64,000 bases of DNA. It comes from Loripinus fragilis (taxonomy: Eukaryota; Mollusca; Bivalvia; Lucinida; Lucinidae). The position numbers were made by a program, and so were the translations under genes. The first letter of the stretch is position 1. Each line of letters opens with the position of its first letter. The notes under the pieces were generated by a model. It had not been told where the DNA came from, searched no databases, and saw nothing but the letters and a program-made list of their open reading frames with translations. Below, piece after piece: positions 1-11,825 of this stretch. The stretch spans positions 21,342,130 through 21,406,129 of the forward strand of contig OZ026520.1 in assembly GCA_964019695.1 (NCBI GenBank). The letters are read 5' to 3'.

Positions 1-27
1 AATGAAAAGAGTTAAAATGGTTTACGA

Positions 28-145
28 TATGGCAAGCGGTGCAGATTCTGATTTGACCCTGACATTTTGTCGGGCCAGATTTTGGTCCAAACCGTCTGCA
101 ATGGTTATCAGCAGACAACAAATTTGCCGCTAACAGGTAAAAAAG
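28..145. mobile_element. MITE-E copy, left part outside or eroded
   Basis: CCTGACATTTTGTCGGGCC hairpin followed by TTATCAGCAGACAACAAA, the family right end. Confidence 0.65.
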
Positions 146-149
146 TTAA

Positions 150-990
150 GTGGGGTCTTATTGCATTTAGACATGATACCTGCTTCAACAATAACTCTTT
201 TATTATGCATCATAGCCTTAGTTGAGCCAAAAGTTATTTGATTATATTCTTATGTCTCGGCTAATATATATTTAGTCCAGTCTCATTAACATTATAACAT
301 GAAATTGATAACTTTCATAATCTCTTGTCATACCATCCGTCCTGGGTTCTTTTTTGATAATAATTGAAGAAAAAAAACAACAGAAATGTGATCACTCAAA
401 GTATCTCAAATTTAGTTTGACTTTAAATGGTACTTAAAGCTGTCAGAGTTTCAAGTTTTTGAGAGAGGTCTATGTTGTGAATAGTGAATACATAAACTTT
501 GTCATAACATGTTGAAAAGTGAAATGAACTGGAAACAGGCCTTGATCTTTTGTATGTGAAAGGCTCACCAGAGGTTGACAGAAGATTTTGGGAAAGACTT
601 GCCAGGTGGGCAGATTAGCATAATTGACTTAATTTCATCTTATGGTGACCTACTACTGTAATCAATACAATACATGTATATACATATATGAAGTACAAGG
701 ATAAATAGCCAGCCTACGTAGTACAGTCAGTAGTGACTAGCGAGTCAGATGGATGTTTAAATATTGTGCAGATACCCCATATTTAATATTATCTTTCAAG
801 AAAATATTGGCTCCTACAGGTGGTTCCTTGTTTCGGCTTTTGTATGTCTCTAACTGCCAGTGCAGCATAAAGGGAGCATTTTTACAGATTGCAACATCTC
901 ACCTAGAGCTGCACTGTTTACATTTAAAAATCCATCTTTTACCCTTGACACAACAAGTTTATTTGAGGTATTTATAACTTATTGTTTCTG
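150..990 (+). other. No feature recognised (intron of gene 1)
   Basis: AT-rich single-copy-looking sequence. The 74-codon open frame at 753 has no splice signals or family resemblance. Confidence 0.6.
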
Positions 991-996
991 TTTCAG

Positions 997-1044
997 TACG
1001 CCTATTTAGATAACCTGAATGACCAATCTCCTAGTGCTATGAAG
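997..1044 (+). CDS. Penultimate coding exon of an unidentified gene
   Basis: A 48-base exon of 16 codons, reading YAYLDNLNDQSPSAMK, lies between a good acceptor (pyrimidine-rich tract ending TTTCAG) and a consensus donor (AAG|GTAAGC). The other two frames contain stops, so only phase 0 is open, and that phase joins without a break to the terminal exon at 3561. Upstream exons lie outside the window. I do not recognise the protein. Confidence 0.6.
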
Positions 1045-1077
1045 GTAAGCATTACATTACTTTAGTGCTCCTATTTA

Positions 1078-1180
1078 ACCTTTTGTATTTCAATGAACTA
1101 TTCCATCTGGTTTGATACAATGAACTTGGAATGGTTCATTGTACATATCAAGGGATCACAGGTTAGAAATTCCAAATTTA
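1078..1180. mobile_element. MITE-F left part
   Basis: AACCTTTTGTATTTCAATG ... GGAATGGTTCATTG, matching 31580-31680. The usual right part with GCAAACAGTGCAGAC lies displaced near 1655. Confidence 0.5.
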
Positions 1181-1187
1181 GATGTAC

Positions 1188-1327
1188 AGTAGACCCTGTC
1201 TTAAGCGGCCTCTCAAAAGACCAAAAAAGGTTTTCAAGACCAATTATCGCTTAATGCAGGTCAAAAGTATTGCAGAATGCTCCTAGAAAGCATTCTGCAA
1301 TACTTTTGACCTTCATTAAGCTATCAT
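1188..1327. mobile_element. MITE-A, truncated
   Basis: Left end TACAGTAGACCCTGTCTTAAG, hairpin centre AGCATTCTGCAATACTTTTG. The right end is lost next to a MITE-G copy. Confidence 0.75.
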
Positions 1328-1333
1328 TTTAGC

Positions 1334-1566
1334 CAGTGCATGAGATTTCCAACAATGTGGTATGTGCGACCAGCAAAGCCTCAGATCAGCCTGCGCATAC
1401 GCACAGTCTGATCAGAGCCTTTGTTAGTTGCTTGAATATTCTATGACTGTTAAGCTACTGACTGAACATAATTTGGCGTTTCTGCGCTTAAAAGGAGGCT
1501 GCAGAGGCTCGTCTGAGTCTACACTTGTCAAAATGCCACATTGTTGGAAATCACATGCACTTGCTC
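1334..1566. mobile_element. MITE-G copy
   Basis: Ends CATGAGATTTCCAACAA and TTGTTGGAAATCACATG; inner stems CAGCCTGCGCATACGC and GGCTGCAGAGGCTCGTC. Confidence 0.8.
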
Positions 1567-1694
1567 ATTTGTCTTTAAGACCTAATTTTTGTCTATTTTT
1601 GACTGACCGTTTAAACAGGTTTTACTGTAATTCAGCTTCTGAAGATTGTGTTTATCTTGGCAAACAGTGCAGACTCTGATGAAACATCACATTC

Positions 1695-2680
1695 ATATGA
1701 GCATCCATTAGATAAGACAATGTAAATTGACTATTTGGTCTAGGTCACAAGAAAATGGCTGCCATGCCCAGTACCTTAATTAGTATGCGTATTTGCGTAT
1801 TCACCCAAATTTTCAAAAAAAGCAATTCAATTTGATCAGGTAGGGTAACAAAAAAGCAAAAGAAATTCAGTAAACCCAATACAATCAAATAGTCATGGGT
1901 ATCTGATTTTATCACTTTGCCGTCCGCAGTTGAGTTTTAGCTCCAAGTGGCTAAATGTGCAACCAAATGACTGGTTTTCAGCATTTATTCAATATGATCT
2001 GAGAGAGCAAAGTCAATTTTGAGCAACATTTATGTACAAAGCAGCAATAAGACATAAAATGTATCAATTGGTAAGTAAAGTGTTAACATTTACAAAAATA
2101 TCTGATTGAAAAACCAAAATACCCAAATAAATGTTTATAAGAAATGTTGAATACCCAATTAACATTTGCAATACTCAAATAAATGAAAAAAGGAGTGGGT
2201 AATGTACCCAATTGTTCAAAAAAATAATTAAGGTACTGCATGCCCATATAAGGTATAAACTCTTTAAAAATCATCTTCTCCATTCTCCAGTACCAAAGGT
2301 TAAATGATCTTGGTATGTAGCATTGTGGACGTGGGCTCAAGAAAGTTTGTTCAAATGATGATCCTAAGACTAGGTTGATCTTGACATTGTTAACCTTATA
2401 TTAAGGTCATCTGCATTCATGTGAAACAATGTCAGGTGAGTGCTTCAGGAACTCATGGTCCTCTGGTATTAGTATGTCATCTGGGTATACATGTACACTA
2501 TTTGTCAAATAAAAATGTAACATTGAAGGGTTTCTAATCAAGAAAAGATGGAATCTTGATGTTAAATTCTAGTTGCCAAGTGCATTGCAGTCTCTTTATA
2601 ACACACCTCATAACATATGCAGTCCCTTTATAACCCATAACAGTCATGTTGTGGCTCCCAAATTTTGCTACCATGCAATT
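1695..2680 (+). other. No gene seen; intron of gene 1
   Basis: AT-rich with scattered ACCCAATT/ACCCAAAT motifs. An 85-codon minus frame at 2083-2340 looks random. Confidence 0.6.
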
Positions 2681-2697
2681 TTACAAAGGTATTATAT

Positions 2698-2902
2698 ATG
2701 AGGAGCGTGATGGCTCAATGGTAGAGTGCTTGACTCGAGATTTAGGGGTTGTGGGTTCAAGCCTTGTCAGAAGCACTGTGTTGTGTCCTTGAGCAAGACA
2801 CTATCCTCTGCTCAGTACTGGTTCAACCCAGGAAGACCCGTCCTGACATTACTGAAAAATTGTTGACTGGAACGTAAAGAATCAACACAAACAAAACAAA
2901 AA
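2698..2902 (+). mobile_element. tRNA-headed SINE, full length (copy S1)
   Basis: It starts with a tRNA-like head (A box TGGCTCAATGG, B box GGGTTCAAGCC), continues through TGTCCTTGAGCAAGACAC and ACTGGTTCAACCCAGG, and ends in an A/C-rich tail after ACGTAAAGAATC. Near-identical 14-base target duplications (CAAAGGTATTATAT / CAAAGGAATTATAT) flank it. Confidence 0.85.
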
Positions 2903-3560
2903 CAAAGGAATTATATTTCCTGGTCATTTCCCCATAATTCCTCTGTAAAATTGTCTCTTTATAACAGGATTTACATCACATATATGGTCATATAATCATT
3001 ACATCATGCCATAACAGCACTGAATTACAGCAATATCATAAGGGCGTTGTGAGATAATCTGTCTTCAATGTAAATGACTAGCCAAGGCTCAAACTAGCAC
3101 TTGTAACAAAGAATTTCAAGATTGTAGCTGCATAATCATGTAATCTTAAAATATGGGCCTCATTGCGAGAAAAACTGACTTTGCTGCTTGCGAACAAGAA
3201 AGGCACAGACCAGCCTGAGCATCTATACAGACTGATCTGCACCTTTGTAATCTCATATGGTACCAATACCCTAAGTATGATAGCTAAACTTGTTACATGC
3301 AACTTCTCAACAATCTAGCTAGTCTCAGCAGCTGAGCAGACTGGTTTGAGCATAACCTGGTCAGAATTTTCTCACATCACAGCTCATATTTCAAATGTGC
3401 AGGTTGGTTTGAGTCTTACTTTGTTGTAACACCCAGAAGACTAGTCATTTGTCTTGATGCCAAGAGTTGGTCTGTGATTGTGGCATTTCCTGGTCATTCT
3501 CACTGGTCTTGAAATATGGCTTGTGTCATATGAAATCAAAATTACTTTATATTTTTATAG

Positions 3561-3695
3561 CCTAAAAAGCAGCTAGTGACTAACACACCAAACATGCCTC
3601 GAAAGAAAGTATCAGCATGGTCCCCAATACAGAAGCGGAAACCGGTCGATGCAGAGGAAGAAGCTATCATGTGTACAAAGAAGTTGAAGAGATAA
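3561..3695 (+). CDS. Terminal coding exon of the same unidentified gene
   Basis: The exon follows an acceptor (TTTTTATAG) and holds 44 codons plus TAA, in phase 0 with the exon at 997-1044 across a 2.5-kb intron. The encoded tail is lysine- and arginine-rich: it starts PKKQLVTNTPNMPRKK, has SPIQKRK in the middle and ends KKLKR after an acidic DAEEEA patch. That composition looks like a disordered C-terminus with a nuclear-localisation signal; the SPIQK motif resembles a proline-directed kinase site. Both functional readings are inference. A MITE begins about 55 bases after the stop and no AATAAA is obvious before it. Confidence 0.6.
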   Translation, partial: PKKQLVTNTPNMPRKKVSAWSPIQKRKPVDAEEEAIMCTKKLKR

Positions 3696-3749
3696 TGTTC
3701 ATATCATATAATGATTTTGGTACTTATAGCATAGGCATTAATTTAATTA

Positions 3750-4067
3750 CAGTAAAACCTGTGTAAATGGTCATTCTCAAAAAGACCAAAAATTGGTTTT
3801 CAAGACGAATTATCACTTAATTCAGGTCCAAAGTATTGCAGAATGCTCCTCTTGGAGCATTCTGCAATACTTTTGACCTTAACATCAATCCTAGCTTAGT
3901 ACTGGTTCAACCGAGGAAGACCCGTCCAAATATAACTGAAAGATCGTTGATGGGACGTAAAGAATCAAATCAAACAAACTTTTGACCTTTATTAAGCAAC
4001 CATTTGTCATTAAGACCTTTGATTTGTCTATTTATGAGTGGCCGTTTTACACAGGTTTTACTGTATT
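3750..4067. mobile_element. MITE-A carrying SINE S2
   Basis: Terminal CAGTAAAACCTGTGTAAA and its inverted partner CACAGGTTTTACTG with TA outside, the mariner-type TA target. Core hairpin GCAGAATGCTCC. Lengthened by S2 at 3881-3977. Confidence 0.85.
3881..3977 (+). mobile_element. 5'-truncated SINE (S2) inserted in a MITE-A copy
   Basis: Only the 3' part of the SINE is present. A 12-base duplication, ACTTTTGACCTT, of the MITE-A arm flanks it at 3869-3880 and 3978-3989. Confidence 0.85.
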
Positions 4068-4079
4068 TGAAAACATTCG

Positions 4080-4265
4080 CATGCCGGGTATTGATACATT
4101 AGTTTTTGCAAAATTAACATTTTCAAAAAAAAATTCTGGAACACTATCAGAGTGTCAAATGGTTTGGATCCAGATCAGGACCGACATTCTGTCGATCCTT
4201 ATCTGGGTCCAAACTGTTTGCAAAGGCTATCAGCAGATGATTAAAGTTGCTGCTAGCAAGGAAAG
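4080..4265. mobile_element. MITE-E copy
   Basis: GTTTGGATCCAGATCAGGACC with its inverted partner and TATCAGCAGATGA end. Confidence 0.7.
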
Positions 4266-4349
4266 AGTTAAGCATGCATATGCAGCTATCTAGTGGGCCT
4301 AAAGCTCCATGTTTTGGTTTGAACCTTCCTACACTTCCATACTTTGTAT

Positions 4350-4540
4350 ATATTTGGGAGTGCAGTGGCTCAGTGGTAGAGCGCTTGACTCGAGACCGAA
4401 GGGCGGTGGGTTCGAGCCTCACCGGCATCACTGTGTTGTGTCCTTGAGCAAGACACATTTATCCTTGCTTAGTACTGGTTCAACCCGTCCCAACATAACT
4501 GAAAAATAGTTGACTGGGACGTTAATAATCAAACAAACAA
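4350..4540 (+). mobile_element. tRNA-headed SINE (S3)
   Basis: It has A box GTGGCTCAGTGG and B box GGGTTCGAGCC with the family body and tail. The target duplication is ATACTTTGTAT at 4339-4349 and 4541-4551. Confidence 0.88.
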
Positions 4541-4715
4541 ATACTTTGTATGAGCCAGAAGCAGAGGCTCTGGAGAGACTGTGCTCCTGCACAGGCTTAT
4601 CTGAGCAGTCGCAGCTTGCCAATGCGATAAGCACCAGAATCTTGTATTATGGCCAAAATATGGTCAGCATATTTACAATCGTTCATGTATTTAAACAGTA
4701 TTGTATTACCGGTAA

Positions 4716-4990
4716 TTGAAAATTATATATTGTATAATTTAGTGGTTTCTTAATTAGTCTGCTTTGCTGGGTGTGCTTGTGTGATTGAAAACTCAATAAC
4801 CCTTACCATACTAAATTTGGATGTATCTAATTTTAGACTACTTAATTTCTAATTGAAGATTATATATTGTACAATTTAGACATCTCTTAATTAGTCTGCT
4901 TTGCTGTGTGTGCTTGTGTGGTTGAAAATTCAATAACCCTTACCATACTAAATTTGGATGTATCTAATTTTAGACAACTTAATTTCTAAT
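4716..4990 (+). repeat. Two-copy tandem repeat, about 136 bases
   Basis: The unit begins AATTGAAAATTATATATTGTA and includes GTCTGCTTTGCTGNGTGTGC; the copies differ at a few sites. Confidence 0.9.
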
Positions 4991-5003
4991 TGAAAATTAT
5001 ATC

Positions 5004-5212
5004 CTTTTACTCCATAGGCTATTTTAAGATTATGACATCATTTTCTATTTTTGACAACATTGAAAAAATTCAAGAAAAAATTAAGTTTACTTTTGAATTC
5101 TTTAGAAAATATTATGGAAAATGGAGCATTTGCTCCAAAAGAGCAAATGCTCCATTTTCCGTAATATTTTCAAATACATGATATTTCAAAGGCGTTATTA
5201 TGGAGTAAAGGG
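5004..5212. mobile_element. ACTCCATA hairpin MITE, copy 1
   Basis: Edges TTTTACTCCATA and TATGGAGTAAA; the centre (5105-5171) is a hairpin with arms GAAAATATTATGGAAAATGG and reverse complement. Confidence 0.75.
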
Positions 5213-5627
5213 TTAAGAACAGAAAGGGAAAAGTGTTCAAAATTTAGGAACAGTTACCGTAATTGGATTGCTACCCAGTCCAAATGTACAGGCTGATCTG
5301 TGCCTTTATTGTTTACATATTATCAAAGTGTCTATATCATCTTACATTGTGAATAGTAGCTGATTGATTTATTCTCGTAATTGTGCTTATATGCACTGGC
5401 TGGACTCTGTATACATTTTCTGGTCAGTGGTTGAAGAATCATAAATGTCTTAAGTCTATGTTTATTATATGAGCAAGCTCATGAGGTTTAAGCTCTCATT
5501 GCAAAGATGAGCAGCCTAAGCTCAGATGATATGTGCAGTATGACCAGAGCATTCCCTGTTTGCATACACAATATATGGACATACATAGACTATCTCAAAA
5601 GTGTAGTTTTCTAAAGTCAGTCTGAAC

Positions 5628-5812
5628 TTAAGGTCACTACCGACACCTGGGTAATTTTTTCCGAAAAATAGATTTTCTTCATTTTCTGTAATTTATTGTT
5701 TCATTATATTAATAATGATATCAAACAATAAAAAAAAATTGATTGAAGTTACAAGGCAAAATGTGTTCAGTCATGCAAAAGTTATGGTTATTGATGTCGG
5801 TAGTCACCTTAA
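5628..5812. mobile_element. 185-base MITE with TTAA edges
   Basis: Terminal repeats TTAAGGTCACTACCGACA and (reverse complement) TTAAGGTGACTACCGACA differ at one base. Confidence 0.75.
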
Positions 5813-6563
5813 GATTAACTTTAGTGAATTACACAAATGAGATAGTAGCAAAATCTCATGAGCTGGCTTATATTTAAAATATATTCCATAAATTCATGAG
5901 TTATCCCTGAATTCAGGATTTCGAGGCTGACTTTCCACAGAAAGTCAGCCTCAAAATCCTGAATTAGGGAGATCATAATAGCTTCTCTGATTTATTTTAT
6001 ACTTAGCAGTGAAACCAATGCATATCAAAAACAAATAAAAGTGATATCAATCACTAGTGAAATGATATGATATCAGCCTATATTTTCACTGTAGCGTTTT
6101 TTGGATCACCTCTGACTTTTCCATTCACTTAATGCAGCTCACTTCGAAAGTTCAAACGCCTATAACTTTCTTATTTGTGAACAAAAACGTCAAGTGTGGG
6201 TAGGCATTTTCTTTGTTAGAACATGAGGAACATTTTGGTACCAAAATAATTCAGATTTGCTGAAATTTTTCGAGTTTGAATTTTCAACATCTCCCGCTTC
6301 AGTGAGTGAGGCAAAGCATGTAACCTATGCTACACAACGTCATCAATAAATTATGATGTTGTTTATGATGTCACTTGTCTCGCACTTTGACGCTGAATAA
6401 ATTTATCTGTAAGTCCTAATGAATATAGATCATGTAGATTGATCCAGGTATTCTGTCACAAATACTCCATTGTCTTCTACATTATTGTGATTCGCCTTGA
6501 AGCATGGTTAACAAATTGATTAATTGTAAATCTTCTAAAAAGAACACAAAATAAAAAGAAAAT

Positions 6564-6708
6564 TTACTTTTTTTAGTAGATACCAAATATATTTCATCTT
6601 GTGAGTTGAAAACATGGAAATTTTCATTAGTGCTGCGCACTCATGAAAATTCTGATGTTTTCAACACACTTGATGAAATATATTTGGTATTCACCTCAAA
6701 AAAGTAAA
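6564..6708. repeat. Foldback palindrome 1
   Basis: Arms of about 65 bases: TTTAGTAGATACCAAATATA outward, GAAAATTTTCATTAGTGC near the centre. Confidence 0.85.
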
Positions 6709-6898
6709 TATCCACTATTTATTTTCAGTCTGTATAAGGACATTTGACCATTTAAACTTGAAATTTTGAATGTTTATTGGGCATACTGCAAGTTTTAAGA
6801 TTGGAGTTTCGAAAGTTCAGGATTTTGGAAATTTTGAACTTTAACCCATTTTAATGCATCAATTACGGTATTGTGCTTCCAACTCTCTATATACGGAT

Positions 6899-7636
6899 TA
6901 GGGCTGCCACGTTTACAAAATTTTGTAAACATTTACACAAATTCCAGAAACCGGAATGATTCCATTTACATGAAATTTTCAGATTGATTTTTTTCATTAT
7001 GCAGATCGGTAAAATCATAGATATTGTTCCAAAAACACTCTTTGAAAATTGAACCTTTTGCAAACATGCGAAATCGTTTGGATGGGTGTTGTGATAGAAT
7101 TCATTCCTAGTAATTGAAAAGAGATCATGCGCAGACTCATACATTATCAACATTTTCTTCACTTGTAAACAGTTGCAAGTGCGTAAGTAATGAGTTGACA
7201 CACACAAGACATAACTGCCAATTGTCACGTACGCATCAATACACTCGCCCACAGGAAGTAAAATTTTTTTTAAAAATTAAGCCACACGCTTTCACATGCG
7301 TCTCCACCAAATATTAAGACATGCTTTTACATAACTGATCAAAATGCATGAATATAATTGCTCCTAGAAGTGAGTGAGATGATATTCAGGACATGTTTAT
7401 GGCAATGAGACATGTCTGTTGAGCATGTCCACCATAATTTTAATTGCAGTAGATACTTTATCAAACACAGCCGAATCTGGAAAAACGAAAACAATATTTT
7501 TCATTAGAAGTTGATATTAATAAACCATGGTGCTGGTCACATGCTAAAGTTTGTTTAAACAGTAGGCCAATTTTGTAATTTATTATTGCAAAAACACGAA
7601 ACATAACCATTTACACGTGTAAACGTGGCAGCCCTA
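6899..7636. mobile_element. hAT-type element of 738 bases
   Basis: The 19-base terminal repeat TAGGGCTGCCACGTTTACA is identical at both ends. The 8-base flanks ATACGGAT (6891-6898) and ATACGGAG (7637-7644) match at seven positions. No transposase frame. It interrupts the terminus of a foldback element. Confidence 0.82.
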
Positions 7637-7987
7637 ATACGGAGTAATAGTCTATTTTTTGCTATTTCACAAGTCACTGAACTATTTACCGGTCAAATAG
7701 TTTTGGATATAGACCGGGACTGTTGCGAAAAAGCAATAAAATGCTCGACAAACCTGGCATTTTATCTTTTTTTCCCCAACTTGTTTAATAAATTCAATAA
7801 TACACAAGCTCTCCTGTAATTAAGAGCTATATAAAAATAGATATTCTAATCCACTTGCCATTGTAAGGCTTCATCTGATTGGATACTCACTTTAATTGGT
7901 GACTGTGAATCTTCTGATATTATACTGTTGGAAATCTGTCATATGGTTTTACACAGCTGGCAGTGGCTGCTGTAGGTGCATTATTAT

Positions 7988-8132
7988 ACAGTTATTTCAT
8001 GCCTGTGTGTAGTATAGTCAAAACTATTACCCCGAGGTGCTGTGGACGACCTGATGCAATAGTGCATCAGGTCGTCCACGGTACCGAGGGGTAATAGTTT
8101 GACTATACTACAAACAGGCATGAAATAACTGT
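7988..8132. repeat. Foldback palindrome 2
   Basis: Arms of about 70 bases run from CAGTTATTTCATGCCTGT to the centre GATGCAATAGTGCATC. Confidence 0.9.
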
Positions 8133-8575
8133 TTTATTACCTAACCCTTTTGATGAAATACTTAGCAGCGTTTCGTGAATGGAGTTGCTGTAGATGATGC
8201 GGTTTTGTTGCAAAACAGAAAATTTCACAAAATCTGCTCAATTTTGGTCTCAAAATGTTCCACTTTTTTTAACTAAGAAAACGAGTACCCACACTTTATG
8301 TTTCTGACCATAAACAACGTAGTTATTGGAGTTTAAGGTTGCCAAACCATGCCTTATTTTCACCATTGCTGCATAACGTCTCCTTTCCTAAACGAACCGT
8401 ACGCGCATCGTTGTCACGCATATGGATAAGCGCCCGTGTGTTTTTAACAGGGAAGCGGGAAACCAGACCATGGTATAGCCCCAGTCTATAGTCAAAAATA
8501 TTGCCTGGGCAATAGTTCAGTGACTCATGACATAGCAAAAAATAGACAATTACTCCGTATATAGATGGTTGAGTA
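8133..8575 (+). mobile_element. Body of foldback element, copy 1
   Basis: Homologous along its length to 25653-26103. Includes the core TACCCACACTTTATGTTT and ends TAGACAATTACTCCGTATA. Confidence 0.8.
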
Positions 8576-8722
8576 ATAATAGTGCATATTTCACTATTCA
8601 GATGTTAACTATTGCATTAGATAGTTGATAGTCATATTCTAAATGTCCATTTGACAAAGTATGCTGTCCCATATATGGGCAGAAATAGCATTACATGTCA
8701 CCATGAACTTAATTTCTGACCA

Positions 8723-8931
8723 TACAATAAAACCTATGTAAAATACCCACTCAAAAATAGACAAAACAAAGGTCTTAATGACAAATGGTAGCTTAATGAA
8801 GGTCGAAAGTATTGCAGAATGCTCCCCTTGGAGCCTTCTGCAATACTTTTGACCTGCATTAAGCAATAATTGGTCTTTAAACCAATTTTCGGTCATTTTG
8901 AGAATCGCCTCTTCACACAGATTTTACTGTA
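8723..8931. mobile_element. MITE-A copy
   Basis: TACAATAAAACCTATG ... ATTTTACTGTA with the GCAGAATGCTCC hairpin core. Confidence 0.8.
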
Positions 8932-9601
8932 CCTCTCTAATTTTTGTAAGGAAGTATCAATGTTTTGTAAATGCAATCTTTCATGTTTTCATTTTTACCC
9001 TCAATGAGTGCTTGTCAAAGTCAGTGTACCAATCAGCTTGTATTTGTATTTAGATATTTGTAATATTAACAGAAGGGAAAATGGACTAAATAAATAGAAT
9101 AATATACCTAATGTTGCACTAGTTTTGTTTTACATTCCACATGAGTTAGTTTTCAAGGTAATTCCTGAATTCAGGATTTTGAGGCAAACTTTCCATAGAA
9201 AGTCCTATTCAAGTAGTGTAGTTCTACATGAATATTGAGAGGACTCCAAGCAATGCTTTTTCAAAAATTATACCCTACCAAAGGCAGATTGTTGAGTACT
9301 TGAACAGCAAGCTTTCTCCAATATATGGGTGCATAGTTTTCCTATGAAAACACTATAATTCCAGGCCATCGCCTTCTGTGTAACATCATCTAAACAAACC
9401 TGGGCCCATTTAAACGATTTTTCACAGGTATTCCAATGTTCAAAAGCATGTGACCTTCATGATTCAAACAAGCAATTTCGTTCATTTAACAATGGCTTCA
9501 AAGGGCTTTGTGCATATGTGTTTAATAGCTCTTGTGGGCAAATGTTATCTTGTCTTGTTTTTCAAAGTTTTTTAGAAGAGTAAGAAAACTGCAATTTTTG
9601 T

Positions 9602-9715
9602 AATTTAACCTTTTCCATATTGAACCTGGATATATCCAGTTTTGAAAAATGGCTTCTAAGAAGCCAGCTGATCAGGATCCACACTGTTTTCAAATCTGCT
9701 CACACCTGGATCTGC
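9602..9715. mobile_element. MITE-C copy
   Basis: Stem GAAGCCAGCTGATCAGG with the matching left arm reduced. Confidence 0.65.
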
Positions 9716-10132
9716 AGTCTTGCTACCGATAGCGCTACCGGTCCCGGTGAAAATATCCAGCATGATAAGGGTAATTAATAACTTAAACTGTAACAAGTGG
9801 TTCTCTGATTCCCACGACCCCTTTCGTTCTACATGTATTTATACTGCCTGTTCAAAGCAAGAGAATAAAATGTCTTGCTCAAAGACACATTATAATGCCC
9901 CAGATGGAGGCTGTCCACTGAATAATTCCCCCTTGCTGATAATGCAAAACAGCAGTAAAATATTCAGTTCTTCCTAACAATTCAAATATACAATTTTTAC
10001 AAAACTTTTCTATTTGAAAGACCTGTCCTTAACGATTAGTTTTATATGAAAAGAAAAGGACCTTCCTATTTCTGAAATTACTGATCTATAAATAAATAGG
10101 GAAACTCATTAGTCTCGCAGCAAATAAATAGA

Positions 10133-10230
10133 TGATTTTTATCAGAAAGGGTGCTCTAAAAAATATTTTTTTATCAGAGGGTGCTTTAAAAATATTTTTT
10201 TTATCAGAGAGGGTGCTATAAAAAATCAAA
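10133..10230 (+). repeat. Three short tandem units
   Basis: TTTTTATCAGAGGGTGCTNTAA-type unit of about 35 bases, three times. Confidence 0.8.
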
Positions 10231-10550
10231 AATCATTTTTCTCCTGCTTAGGGCATAAAATGTTCAAATACTTTTGATTTTGATTTATCTGGCCTTTTAT
10301 CACCTTATAAAGCAAAGATGTCTTTCTTCTTCCCATTTAGGGCATGGCCATACCTCATGAATATTTAGTGGAATGCTACATTTTGAACGGAGAGAGGTTA
10401 TCATGCCTGGCACAAGACCTTGACCATTCAATGGCGTCAGATGTAAACAAGTGACGTGATGTAATGCAAAGTTTGTGCCAATCCTATGTTTTACTTACAT
10501 TTTTGTATGTCAAACGCGTTAAAACAGTGAATTTGAATATGTAATAAACA

Positions 10551-10690
10551 GATTATCTCACGGGTTTTTTGGGTTATCACCCTCAGTATCAATCCTTGAC
10601 CATTATCAGTCTTAGAGTTAAAGCTTTAGGGCTGATAATGGGGTCTCGGGTTGATACTTCGGGCGATAACCAAAACGCCCTGAGATAATC
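10551..10690. repeat. Foldback palindrome 5
   Basis: GATTATCTCACGGG ... CCCTGAGATAATC with imperfect inner arms (GGGTTATCACCC). Confidence 0.82.
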
Positions 10691-10997
10691 TCTAATTATC
10701 ACAAGGGCTGTCAATTTCAAAGATAGATGTCATGTGGCCTATATCAATGAAGACAGTTCAAAAAATAACCAGGAACAAAAGGTTTTTCTGTTTATTAAAG
10801 GTTTCAACAAGTACAAGACTAAAAATAATTGACAAAACACATTTTAGCCGTTGACCTGCGGAGTAAATCAACAAGCTATACCCACTTCAGATTAACAGTC
10901 AGTCCAGTTAAACTAAAATGGATTAAATAACTTGTAAAGGTAGATTTAGAGAAATTATGCAAACGTGGCATGTTAATTTTAGCAAGACAAGCATATT

Positions 10998-11115
10998 TAC
11001 CTTATCCTGCTCAACCCAGATATATCCTCTTTGAAAATTAGTGTAGATCCAGATCAGCTGGCTTCTTCAGAAGCCAGCTGATCAGGATCCACACTTTTTT
11101 TCATTCTGCCAGTGA
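10998..11115. mobile_element. MITE-C copy
   Basis: Perfect hairpin ATCAGCTGGCTTC/GAAGCCAGCTGAT inside GATCCAGATCAG and GATCAGGATCCAC. Confidence 0.75.
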
Positions 11116-11123
11116 TTACATTG

Positions 11124-11315
11124 CTTGTTTGTTTGATTTGATTCTTTACGTCCCATCAACAATCTTTCCGTTATGTAGGGACGGGTCTTCCTGGGTTGAA
11201 CCAGTACTAAGCTAGGATAAATGTGTCTTGCTCAAGGACACAACGCGGTAAGGCTTGAGCCCATGGCCCTTTGGTCTAAAGTCAAGCACTCTACTATTGA
11301 GCCACTGCGCTCCCA
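11124..11315 (-). mobile_element. tRNA-headed SINE (S4)
   Basis: Minus-strand copy from the TTTGATTTGATTC tail to the AGCCACTGCGCTCCC head. No clear target duplication. Confidence 0.8.
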
Positions 11316-11399
11316 ACTGCAATGAAAGGAATCATGTAATAGAATATGTGGATGTGGTTTGTGATATCAATCCAGTACAAGGGTAAATGTGGCAGAAAC

Positions 11400-11600
11400 A
11401 GTATTAACTCATTGCCCCCTGGGAAATGTTCATGCTTTTGTCGTCTGCTGATTTTTTTCAAAATCATCTTTTTCGAAAAATTCTTTCAGGAATGCCATAT
11501 GAGTGTCAAACAGATTGGATCCAGATCAGGCCCGAAATTTCGGCGGAACTGCTCTGGGTCCAATCTGTTTGCAAAGGTTATCAGCAGACGACACTAGTAG
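11400..11600. mobile_element. MITE-E copy
   Basis: Ends GTCGTCTGCTGATTTTT and TTATCAGCAGACGAC; the centre is GGATCCAGATCAGGCCCGA and partner. Confidence 0.8.
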
Positions 11601-11825
11601 ACAGAGAGAAAGGTAAAAGGGTATTTATCAGTTACTTCTCATATTAACTGTATTGCTGCACGTTGCCTGATAAACATGGTCTATCTCATGGCATGTGCTT
11701 TTAGCAGGTCATGATGACATTGCACTTTTTGAATGAAATCGCTAATGAGGCTGAATAAACACAAAAAATGAAAATTATGTCATAATAGCTAGTTTCAAGA
11801 GTGAAACAATGGGTAAACTGATAAA

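Noticed and set aside
4360..4430. tRNA genes at the A/B-box sequences
   Set aside because: The boxes belong to repeated SINE heads; the cloverleaf arms do not pair and all copies have the same downstream body and tail.
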